Source: an uncultured Atopobiaceae bacterium (GTDB lineage Bacteria; Actinomycetota; Coriobacteriia; Coriobacteriales; Atopobiaceae). From it: a DNA stretch of 13,239 bases. Of this stretch, positions 7,655 through 13,239 are shown piece by piece (positions within the stretch are counted from its first letter, which is position 1; the number at the start of each line of letters is the position of its first letter). The DNA lies in NCBI GenBank assembly GCA_947581665.1, contig CANPVI010000020.1, positions 1 to 13,239 on the forward strand, written 5' to 3'. Made by a program: the position numbers and the translations under genes. The notes under the pieces were generated by a model, which was not told where the DNA came from, did no database searches, and saw only the letters and a program-made list of their open reading frames with translations.

Positions 7655-8361
7655 TCCTCTCGGCCGATGAGCTCGCCGGCAACGCGGCGGTGGAGCGCGC
7701 GATCGGCGAGCAACCCGTCTGGCCGCGCATGGGAGCGGATCCCGGCCGCATGTACCGTCTCGGCATCATGGGCGGCACCTTCGATCCCATCCACAACGGC
7801 CACCTCGTGACCGCCCAGCAGGCGCTCGACGACCTCGACCTCGACCTCGTGCTCTTCATGCCCGCGGGCTCGCCCGCCTTCAAGCAGGACCGTGAGGTCT
7901 CGAGTCCCGAGGATCGTTTCGCGATGACGTTGCTCGCCACGGCCGACAATCCGCTCTTTGTGGCGAGCCGCTTGGAGATCGATCGCGAGGGCGTCACCTA
8001 TACGGTAGATACGCTGGAGGAACTCCACCGGCGCTACCCGAAGAACGTCGAGCTCTACTTCATCACCGGCGCTGACGCCATCATCGACATCATCAGCTGG
8101 CACAACGCGGAGCGCATCGCCGAGATCGCCACGCTCGTGGGCGCGACGCGCCCCGGCTACGACCTCGCGTGGGCGAAGGCCGCCATCGAGGGCTCGGGCA
8201 TTCCCTTCGACGTGCGCTACCTGGAGGTGCCGGCACTCGCGATCTCATCCTCCTACCTTAGAAATCGCACGCATTCGGGGCAGTCGATCCGCTATCTCAC
8301 GAAGGATTCCGTGATCGGCTACATCCAAAAGCACGGGCTTTATCGCGAGGCGCGCGCATGA
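7651..8361 (+). CDS. nadD: Nicotinate-nucleotide adenylyltransferase
   Basis: NadD adenylates nicotinate mononucleotide with ATP to form deamido-NAD, a step shared by de novo and salvage NAD synthesis. It has the nucleotidyltransferase motif GGTFDPIHNGH (41-51, with His48 and His51), FITGADAI (138-145) and the ISSSYLR motif (198-204) near the C-terminus. The start at 7651 overlaps the proA stop as ATGA and is preceded by GAGGGG 8 nt away. It gives a 236-residue protein with about 35 residues before the usual start of the domain. Internal ATGs at residues 27, 34 or 40 would give a more typical size of about 200, so the exact start is uncertain. Its own stop overlaps yqeK by 4 nt. Function is secure. 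Confidence 0.95.
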   Translation: MILSADELAGNAAVERAIGEQPVWPRMGADPGRMYRLGIMGGTFDPIHNGHLVTAQQALDDLDLDLVLFMPAGSPAFKQDREVSSPEDRFAMTLLATADNPLFVASRLEIDREGVTYTVDTLEELHRRYPKNVELYFITGADAIIDIISWHNAERIAEIATLVGATRPGYDLAWAKAAIEGSGIPFDVRYLEVPALAISSSYLRNRTHSGQSIRYLTKDSVIGYIQKHGLYREARA

Positions 8362-8987
8362 GCGAGGTGCGCAAGGGGAGCGAGGCGCCCTTCACGCCCG
8401 AGCAGGAGGCGACCATCGCCGCGCTCGAGGCCGATCTCGCGGAGCAGCTCGAGGCGAAGCCCCGTCGCCTCGCGCATTCCCTCAGCGTGGGCCATGAGGC
8501 CGAGCGCCTCGCGCGCGTCTATGGCGCAGACCCCTATCTCGCGCGCCTGGCCGGCATCCTCCACGATTGGGAGAAGGCCGTGCCCGACGCGGAGCTCGTG
8601 GACGTGGCACGTGAGCTCGGAATCGACTTCGAAGACGATCTCGAGGACGTGGCGCCCCTCATCCACGGCTATGTGGCGGCGAGGACCCTGCCCGCGCGCT
8701 ACCCGTGGCTCCAACCCGAGGTGCTCCAGGCGATCGAGCGCCACACGATCGGCGCGGCGGACATGACCCCGCTCGACATGGTCCTCTTCGTGGCGGACGG
8801 GATAGAACCCACGCGCGGCGATATCCCCGCTCTCGTGGCCCAGCGCGAGCTCGTGGGAAAGGTCGAGCTCGAGGAGCTCTGGTGGCGCGCCTTTCGCGAC
8901 ACGATCCTCTACGTGGTGGAGACGGGCCGCCATCTCTACCCGGGCACGGTCACGATCTACAACGAGGTCGCCGCTCGACTTTCCTAG
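8358..8987 (+). CDS. yqeK: HD-domain hydrolase, YqeK family (Ap4A hydrolase)
   Basis: This 209-residue protein has the HD phosphohydrolase metal ligands in order: His40 in the RLAHS motif, His69-Asp70 in GILHDW, His103, His129 in ERHT, and Asp147 in VADGIEPTRG. This pattern and the position directly after nadD fit YqeK. Characterised members are Fe/Mn-dependent symmetrical diadenosine tetraphosphate hydrolases, which clear the alarmone Ap4A to two ADP. The first 30 residues are an extra charged segment ahead of the domain. The start codon overlaps the nadD stop (ATGA), so the two should be translated together; linkage of nadD and yqeK is common in Gram-positive bacteria. Substrate specificity is inferred from the family. 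Confidence 0.92.
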   Translation: MSEVRKGSEAPFTPEQEATIAALEADLAEQLEAKPRRLAHSLSVGHEAERLARVYGADPYLARLAGILHDWEKAVPDAELVDVARELGIDFEDDLEDVAPLIHGYVAARTLPARYPWLQPEVLQAIERHTIGAADMTPLDMVLFVADGIEPTRGDIPALVAQRELVGKVELEELWWRAFRDTILYVVETGRHLYPGTVTIYNEVAARLS

Positions 8988-8998
8988 CCGCCTCTTTT

Positions 8999-9062
8999 GC
9001 CCATCGAACGCCGAATATCCGAGTGCGACACGCCGATCACTGGGTACAAGGCCCATCGAACG
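8999..9062 (+). repeat. 12-bp direct repeat in the yqeK-lipoprotein gap
   Basis: GCCCATCGAACG occurs exactly at 8999-9010 and again at 9051-9062. The second copy also forms a local hairpin with CGATTGGGC just after it. The pair could be a binding site for a regulator, or two alternative pairing partners for that downstream segment. No function is established. Confidence 0.5.
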
Positions 9063-9100
9063 ATTGGGCTGTGGGTCATCCCAGTGCTGAAGGGAAGCAC
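9038..9100 (+). promoter_or_regulatory. Structured leader with competing hairpins over the ribosome-binding site
   Basis: CACTGGG (9038-9044) pairs perfectly with CCCAGTG (9080-9086) and encloses a smaller hairpin (GCCCATCG with CGATTGGGC, 9051-9069). TGGG/CCCA (9072-9083) is a further option. GTGCT (9084-9088) also pairs with AGCAC (9096-9100), which places GAAGGGA, the ribosome-binding site of the next gene, in the loop. The last pairing shares bases 9084-9086 with the first, so they exclude each other. Such an arrangement could control translation, but no known riboswitch class is recognised. Confidence 0.4.
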
Positions 9101-9101
9101 C

Positions 9102-9731
9102 ATGAAGCGATTCTCGAAATTGATCGCGCTTGGCGTGTGCTGCCTTGCGCTCTGCGGCTGCGCCTCGCTTGGCTATGGCCTCGACGATGCGGTGGACATC
9201 GGCATCACCGGAGAGAGCGGCTACGCGCTTCTGAAGTACCCCTCGGCTTGGTCGTTCCAAGGCGTGGAGAACACCTCGATCGACCAGAGTGGCCAGATGA
9301 CCGACGAGCCGGTGACGCAGCCCGTTGCCGGCACGTACTACCGCTCCGTGTCGGTGAGCCCCTCCGACACGTCCGAGACGGCGCCCGAGGTGCAGGTGAT
9401 CGGCGGGTGCAACGAGAATTCCTTCGGCGTGCACCCGAACTCCTCCGATGACAAGGTCTACCAGGTCTTCGACGGCCTCATGACGATGACCTTCGGTGAC
9501 AGCGCGAAGGTGACGGACAAGCAGATCGTCCGCGAGGGCGACACCATGACCGTCATCTACGACTATGACTATTCCTACAGCGGTGGCGAGGTCTCCGTGG
9601 AGATGAAGTACATCTTCAACGGCGATTACGTCTACTTCGTGCAGGGCTCGACCACGGGCGACGCCGAGGAGATGGACGTGGCCACCATGAAGGCGATGGT
9701 GAATGAGTTCGGACTCTCGGCCCTCGTCTGA
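9102..9731 (+). CDS. Small lipoprotein of unknown function, possible PsbP/DcrB-like fold
   Basis: The 209-residue product has a basic start (MKRFSK), a hydrophobic stretch and a lipobox ending L17-C-G-C20, so it should be a lipoprotein anchored at Cys20. ATG 9102 is chosen because AGGGA lies 6 nt upstream and the signal peptide starts there; the frame extends to 8997 but would bury the signal. The mature protein is rich in Asp, Ser, Thr, Tyr and Val with predicted beta character. It opens with a YPSAW segment (46-50) and closes with FVQGSTTGDAEEM and an amphipathic end (179-205). That outline resembles PsbP/DcrB-like extracytoplasmic domains, but this is only a pattern impression. It sits between yqeK and rsfS, 114 nt after yqeK, probably with its own control. 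I do not recognise the family. Confidence 0.82.
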   Translation: MKRFSKLIALGVCCLALCGCASLGYGLDDAVDIGITGESGYALLKYPSAWSFQGVENTSIDQSGQMTDEPVTQPVAGTYYRSVSVSPSDTSETAPEVQVIGGCNENSFGVHPNSSDDKVYQVFDGLMTMTFGDSAKVTDKQIVREGDTMTVIYDYDYSYSGGEVSVEMKYIFNGDYVYFVQGSTTGDAEEMDVATMKAMVNEFGLSALV

Positions 9732-9794
9732 GCTGCGCCCTCGCCATCCTCGTCGCATCCGTCCACGCGCAAGCGCCACCTGCCAAGGAGTTCC

Positions 9795-10172
9795 ATGACT
9801 GAACCTCTCGACCTCGCCCTGGGAATCGCGCGCGCCGCCGCGGCGCGCAAGGCCTCCGAGCTCATCATTCTCGACCTCACCGGCGTCTCGGACGTCACGG
9901 ACTACTTCGTGATCTGCTCGGCGAACACCGCCCGCCAGGCGGACGCGGTGATGGATGAGGTGGAGGAGCGCTGCCGCGAGGATCTCGGCGTGAAGCCCTA
10001 CGCCATAGAGGGCCGCGAGAACAAGAACTGGATCCTCATGGACTACGGCAGCGTGGTGGTGCACGTGTTCTTGCCCGAGGCGCGCGAGTACTACCGGCTC
10101 GAGCGCCTCTGGGGAGACGCGCCTCGCCTCGAGCTTTCCGAAGACGAGCAGGAGCTCGTCCCCGTCGCCTGA
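9795..10172 (+). CDS. rsfS: Ribosomal silencing factor RsfS
   Basis: RsfS (DUF143/Iojap family) binds protein uL14 on the 50S subunit and blocks joining with the 30S, which lowers translation when nutrients are short. The 125-residue protein matches in length and shows the DVTDYFVICSANTARQ segment (33-48), GRENKNWILMDYG (73-85) and VVVHVFLPEAREYYRLERLWGDA (87-109). AAGGAG lies 4 nt before the ATG, a strong site. It follows the lipoprotein gene by 63 nt and closes this gene block. Grouping with nadD and yqeK is conserved in many bacteria and supports the call. Confidence 0.96.
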   Translation: MTEPLDLALGIARAAAARKASELIILDLTGVSDVTDYFVICSANTARQADAVMDEVEERCREDLGVKPYAIEGRENKNWILMDYGSVVVHVFLPEAREYYRLERLWGDAPRLELSEDEQELVPVA

Positions 10173-10204
10173 CGGCGCCTCATAGAAAACCCTTCGACCA
10201 TTTT

Positions 10205-10267
10205 CGCCGCAAACCCCGCTTGGCCCCCCTTGCATGCAAAAAGGGGGGCCAAGCGGGGTTTGCGGCG
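10205..10267. repeat. Perfect 27-bp inverted repeat with 9-nt loop
   Basis: The left arm at 10205-10231 (starting CGCCGCAAACCCCGC) is the exact reverse complement of the right arm at 10241-10267. The loop is GCATGCAAA, and the centre includes the palindrome TTGCATGCAA. In RNA this would be a very stable hairpin on either strand. It lies 32 nt after rsfS and 120 nt before the next gene, where a terminator would be expected. No T-run follows directly on the + strand and none is seen on the minus strand. It may be a terminator of unusual form, a REP-like intergenic palindrome, or both. Confidence 0.9.
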
Positions 10268-10277
10268 TACGCTTCCC

Positions 10278-10321
10278 GCGCCCTCCCCTGCGCTCTTTTT
10301 GCGGAGGTGCGGATAACCTCC
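10278..10321 (+). terminator. Weak hairpins and T-run between the palindrome and the redox operon
   Basis: GCGC (10278-10281) can pair with GCGC (10290-10293) just before TCTTTTT (10294-10300), a feeble terminator shape that could act together with the large palindrome upstream. GGAGGT (10303-10308) and ACCTCC (10316-10321) form another short stem. The rest of the gap to 10387 shows a CACAAT (10343-10348) that could be a -10 box, without a convincing -35. Confidence 0.25.
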
Positions 10322-10387
10322 CCGCGTGCGCGCCCACTCAGGCACAATTGCCCCAAACGGCACTTCAGCCGAGAGAGAGGAGAGTAG

Positions 10388-12217
10388 ATGGCACGACTCA
10401 CCCTGCCATCCAAGGATCAGGCGCTTGAAACCGTCCAAGGGCTCTACGAGGACCTTGAGCGGCGCACCGCCGTGAGCCAGCCGGGGCTCTGCCCGGTGTC
10501 GATGGCCCGTGCCTTCCTTGCGCTTTGCAAGGCGCAGAGCTGCGGGAAGTGCGTTCCCTGCCATGTGGGCCTCGACGTGCTCGAGGGGCTTCTCGACGAG
10601 GTGGTCGAGGGACGCGCCACCGAGGCGACGCTCGAGCTCATCGAGCGCACGTCCGAGGACATCCAGCTCACGAGCGATTGCGCGATCGGCGTCGAGGCGG
10701 CGCGCATGGTCCTCGAGGGCCTGCGTGGCTTCCGCGACGACTATCTGTCCCACATCCACGACAACCGCTGCCTCGCGCACCTCGAGCTGCCGGTGCCGTG
10801 CGTGGCACTGTGCCCCGCGCACGTGGACATCCCCGGCTACATCGCCTGCATCGAGGATGGCCGACCCGATGACGCCGTGCGCCAGATCCGCCGCGACAAC
10901 CCGTTCCCAAGCGTCTGCGCCTACATCTGCGAGCATCCCTGCGAGGATCGCTGCCGCAGGGGTTCCATCGACGCGCCCGTGGGCATTCGCACGCTCAAGC
11001 GCTACGCCGTCGACCACGCCGGCTATGTGGCGCCACCCGAGAAGGCGCCCGCCACCGGCAAGAAGGTCGCCATCGTGGGCGGTGGTCCCGGCGGCATGAC
11101 CTGCGCCTACTACCTCGCGCTCATGGGCCATTCGGTGAAGGTCTTCGAGCAGCGCGACAAGCTCGGCGGCATGCTGCGCTACGGCATCCCCGACTATCGT
11201 CTTCCGCAGAAGGTGCTCGACGACGAGATGGCCGTCATCGAGTCGCTCGGCGTCGAGGTCGAGTACGGCGTAGCCGTGGGCAAGGACGTGCAAATCGAGG
11301 ACCTGCAGAAAGATTACGACGCGGTCTTCGTCTCCATCGGCGCGCACCTCGACCGCTCCCTCGGCGCCGACGGCGAGGACCTCGACGGCGTGATCAGCGC
11401 CGTGGAACTCCTGCGCGATTGCGGCGAGCTCAAGCGCACGGACTTCACCGGAAAGAGCGTGGCGGTCATCGGCGGCGGCAACGTGGCCATGGACTGCGCC
11501 CGCACCGCCGTGCGCCTCGGCGCGCGTGAGGTCAACATCGTCTATCGTCGCCGCATCGACGATATGACGGCCCTTCCCGAGGAGATCGCCGGCGCCCAGG
11601 CCGAGGGCTGCGAGGTCATGGAGCTCATGGCCCCGGTGGGCTTCGTGGGCGAGGACGGCAAGCTCACGGGTGTCGTCGTCCAACCGCAGGTGATCGGTCC
11701 CTTCAAGTGGGGCCGCCCGGCGCCTCGCAATGCCGACGCACCGCAGGAGATCGTGCCCGCCGACATCGCGCTCATCGCCATCGGCCAGGCAATCGAGAGC
11801 GATCCTTTCGCCCGCGCGGGCTATCCCACGAGCCGAGATCGCATCGTGGCCGACGAGGCCACCTACATCGAGGCCGCGGGCAACGTGTTCGCCGGCGGCG
11901 ACTGCGTCACCGGCCCCGCCACGGTCATCAAGGCCATCGCGGGCGGCAAGGTGGCGGCGGCCAACATCGATGAGTACCTCGGCTACCACCACCCCATCGG
12001 CACCGACGTGCGCATCCCCGAGCCCAAGCCCACGAACATGGCCCCGTGCGGGCGCGTGGAGCCCAAGGAACGCCCGGCGGAGGAGCGCAAGCACGACTTC
12101 GAGCTCATGGAGCTCTGCATGTCCGACGAGGAAGCCGCCCAGGAATGCGGCCGCTGCCTGCGTTGCGATCACTACGGCTACGGCATCTTCAGGCGGGGGA
12201 GGGTCGAGGAATGGTAA
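10388..12217 (+). CDS. GltD-like FAD/NAD(P) oxidoreductase with N-terminal NuoF-type 4Fe-4S domain, hydrogenase partner
   Basis: The 609-residue protein joins two modules. Residues about 30-120 match the C-terminal Fe-S domain of NuoF/HydB: S51-C52-GKC55-VPC58-x-G60 with the fourth cysteine at C98, binding one 4Fe-4S cluster. The FMN/NADH-binding and SLBB parts of NuoF are missing. Residues about 125-600 are a glutamate synthase small-subunit (GltD) module: an Fe-S region with C128, C138, C142, C177, C181, C185 and C189; FAD fingerprint VAIVGGGPGG (227-236); NAD(P) fingerprint VAVIGGGNVAMD (358-369) followed by YRRR (386-389); the second FAD motif NVFAGGD (499-505); and a C-terminal CGRCLRC (587-593). 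A GAGAGAGGAGA site precedes ATG 10388. The last 7 nt overlap the hydrogenase gene. I infer electron transfer between NAD(P)H and the hydrogenase via FAD and Fe-S clusters. A role in glutamate synthesis is less likely here, with no large subunit in view. Confidence 0.88.
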   Translation: MARLTLPSKDQALETVQGLYEDLERRTAVSQPGLCPVSMARAFLALCKAQSCGKCVPCHVGLDVLEGLLDEVVEGRATEATLELIERTSEDIQLTSDCAIGVEAARMVLEGLRGFRDDYLSHIHDNRCLAHLELPVPCVALCPAHVDIPGYIACIEDGRPDDAVRQIRRDNPFPSVCAYICEHPCEDRCRRGSIDAPVGIRTLKRYAVDHAGYVAPPEKAPATGKKVAIVGGGPGGMTCAYYLALMGHSVKVFEQRDKLGGMLRYGIPDYRLPQKVLDDEMAVIESLGVEVEYGVAVGKDVQIEDLQKDYDAVFVSIGAHLDRSLGADGEDLDGVISAVELLRDCGELKRTDFTGKSVAVIGGGNVAMDCARTAVRLGAREVNIVYRRRIDDMTALPEEIAGAQAEGCEVMELMAPVGFVGEDGKLTGVVVQPQVIGPFKWGRPAPRNADAPQEIVPADIALIAIGQAIESDPFARAGYPTSRDRIVADEATYIEAAGNVFAGGDCVTGPATVIKAIAGGKVAAANIDEYLGYHHPIGTDVRIPEPKPTNMAPCGRVEPKERPAEERKHDFELMELCMSDEEAAQECGRCLRCDHYGYGIFRRGRVEEW

Positions 12218-13239
12218 ACATCACGATCGACGGACGAAACGTCCAGGTGGAGGAGGGCCTCACCATCCTCCAAGCCGCGGGTGTCGCCGGCGTGCGCATC
12301 CCCTCGCTCTGCTTCATGGAGCCCCTGAACGAGGTGGGCGCCTGTCGCGTGTGCTGCGTCGAGGTGGAGGGCGAGAGCCGCTTGGTGGCCGCCTGCAACA
12401 CCTGCGTGTGGGACGGCATGGTCATCCACACCGACAGCCCCAAGGCGCACCGCGCTCGCGTGACGAACGTCGAGCTCATGCTCTCACGCCACAACTGCAA
12501 CTGCCCCACGTGCGTGCGCTCGGGCAATTGCGAGCTCCAGCGCCTCGCAAACGATCTCGGCCTCATCACAGAGCTCTTCGAGAAGGAGCTCTCGCCCATC
12601 AAGGACGATCCCACCTTCCCGCTCCAGCGTGCCTACGACAAGTGCGTAAGCTGCCTGCGCTGCGTGAACGTGTGCGACAAGATGCAGGGCGTGCACGTGT
12701 GGGACCTCATCAACTCCGGCCCCGAGGCGCGCGTGGACGTGGCCGACCACCTGAGCGTCACCGAGAGCGACTGCACCCTCTGCGGCCAGTGCATCACGCA
12801 CTGCCCGGTGGGTTGCCTCACCGCGCGCGACGATACGGGCATCGTGGAGGCCGCGCTCGCCGATCCCGAGAAGGTCGTGCTCGCGCAGATCGCGCCCGCG
12901 GTGCGCACGAGCTGGCACGAGGGCATCGGCCTCGATGAGGAGCTCGCCACGACGGGTCGCATGGTCGCCGCCGCGAAGGCCCTCGGCTTCGACTACGTGT
13001 TCGACACGGACTTCTCGGCCGACGTCACCATCATGGAGGAGGGCTACGAGCTCCTCCACAAGCTCCAGCATCGCGAGGACTACCAGTGGCCCATGTTCAC
13101 GAGCTGCTGCCCCGGCTGGGTGCGCTACGCCAAGGGCAAGGCACCGGATTTCGTGGATCGCATCTCCACCACCAAGAGCCCCCAGCAGATCTTCGGCGCG
13201 CTCGCGAAGACGTACTTCGCGAGCGCGCCGAAGATCTGC
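12211..13239 (+). CDS. hydA: [FeFe]-hydrogenase catalytic subunit, 3' end outside window
   Basis: The 343 visible codons are the N-terminal part of a complex [FeFe]-hydrogenase, which interconverts protons and H2. In order: a 2Fe-2S ferredoxin-like domain with C34, C45, C48 and C62; the His-ligated 4Fe-4S motif H94, C98, C101, C107; a two-cluster ferredoxin segment with C145, C148, C151, C155 and C188, C191, C194, C198; then the H-domain with QIAPAVR (226-232) and the first H-cluster motif TSCCPGW (297-303). In that motif C299 should be the proton-relay cysteine and C300 an H-cluster ligand. Positions match clostridial CpI almost one to one. The window ends before the second and third H-cluster motifs, so activity cannot be fully judged. 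ATG 12211 overlaps the upstream stop by 7 nt and follows GGGGGAGGG, implying coupled translation with the GltD-like partner. Probably cytosolic: no signal peptide is seen. Confidence 0.95.
   Translation, partial: MVNITIDGRNVQVEEGLTILQAAGVAGVRIPSLCFMEPLNEVGACRVCCVEVEGESRLVAACNTCVWDGMVIHTDSPKAHRARVTNVELMLSRHNCNCPTCVRSGNCELQRLANDLGLITELFEKELSPIKDDPTFPLQRAYDKCVSCLRCVNVCDKMQGVHVWDLINSGPEARVDVADHLSVTESDCTLCGQCITHCPVGCLTARDDTGIVEAALADPEKVVLAQIAPAVRTSWHEGIGLDEELATTGRMVAAAKALGFDYVFDTDFSADVTIMEEGYELLHKLQHREDYQWPMFTSCCPGWVRYAKGKAPDFVDRISTTKSPQQIFGALAKTYFASAPKIC

Noticed and set aside
8997..9101. N-terminal extension of the small lipoprotein
   Set aside because: It would bury the signal peptide; the ribosome site and basic n-region mark 9102 as the start.
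8340..10337. 665-codon open frame on the minus strand
   Set aside because: Antisense to yqeK, the lipoprotein gene and rsfS, and crosses the palindrome; no plausible product.
10091..12172. 693-codon open frame on the minus strand
   Set aside because: Antisense to the GltD-like gene, which has clear FAD, NAD(P) and Fe-S motifs; the antisense product has none.
10388..12217. Calling this gene simply gltD (glutamate synthase small subunit)
   Set aside because: The extra NuoF-type Fe-S domain and overlap with hydA, with no glutamate synthase large subunit in view, point to a hydrogenase partner.
1..13239. Mobile element, prophage, CRISPR or toxin-antitoxin content
   Set aside because: No transposase, integrase, regularly spaced repeats or small paired genes were seen; base composition looks even along the window.

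Overview
This GC-rich window reads as chromosomal core sequence from an anaerobic, high-GC Gram-positive bacterium. I favour Coriobacteriia (Olsenella/Collinsella-like Actinomycetota). Reasons: the proA-nadD-yqeK-...-rsfS order, ATP-type PEP carboxykinase, lipobox lipoproteins, an [FeFe]-hydrogenase, and strong G/C bias at third codon positions. The lineage is an inference; no rRNA gene is present. All ten genes are on the + strand. I saw no tRNA, rRNA, CRISPR array, insertion sequence or phage gene.

Layout. (1) 1-4360, transport: the C-terminal part of a FtsX/MacB-type ABC permease with a large extracytoplasmic region, then a two-gene importer made of a lipoprotein binding protein and one polypeptide carrying both permease and ATPase. 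(2) 4361-6356: pckA with a 175-nt upstream region holding a possible -10 box and a terminator-like hairpin; the protein has a basic C-terminal tail beyond the usual enzyme. (3) 6398-10172, housekeeping: proA, nadD and yqeK joined by 4-nt ATGA overlaps, then a small lipoprotein of unknown function behind a structured leader, then rsfS. (4) 10173-10387: a 215-nt gap dominated by a perfect 27-bp inverted repeat. (5) 10388-13239 (window end): a redox operon in which a GltD-like FAD/NAD(P) oxidoreductase with a grafted NuoF-type 4Fe-4S domain overlaps by 7 nt a complex [FeFe]-hydrogenase, cut off by the window edge before the second and third H-cluster motifs.

How the parts fit. The housekeeping block makes proline and NAD, controls diadenosine or related nucleotides and silences idle ribosomes. 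PEPCK links oxaloacetate and PEP with ATP. The terminal operon probably moves electrons between NAD(P)H and H2 through FAD and Fe-S clusters, without the NuoE/NuoF partners of the known bifurcating HydABC enzymes.

The least ordinary items are the hydrogenase/GltD-like pair, the permease-ATPase fusion, the 27-bp palindrome, the PEPCK tail, and the leader before the small lipoprotein in which a ribosome-binding site lies in a hairpin loop. No stretch longer than 300 bases lacks a gene.
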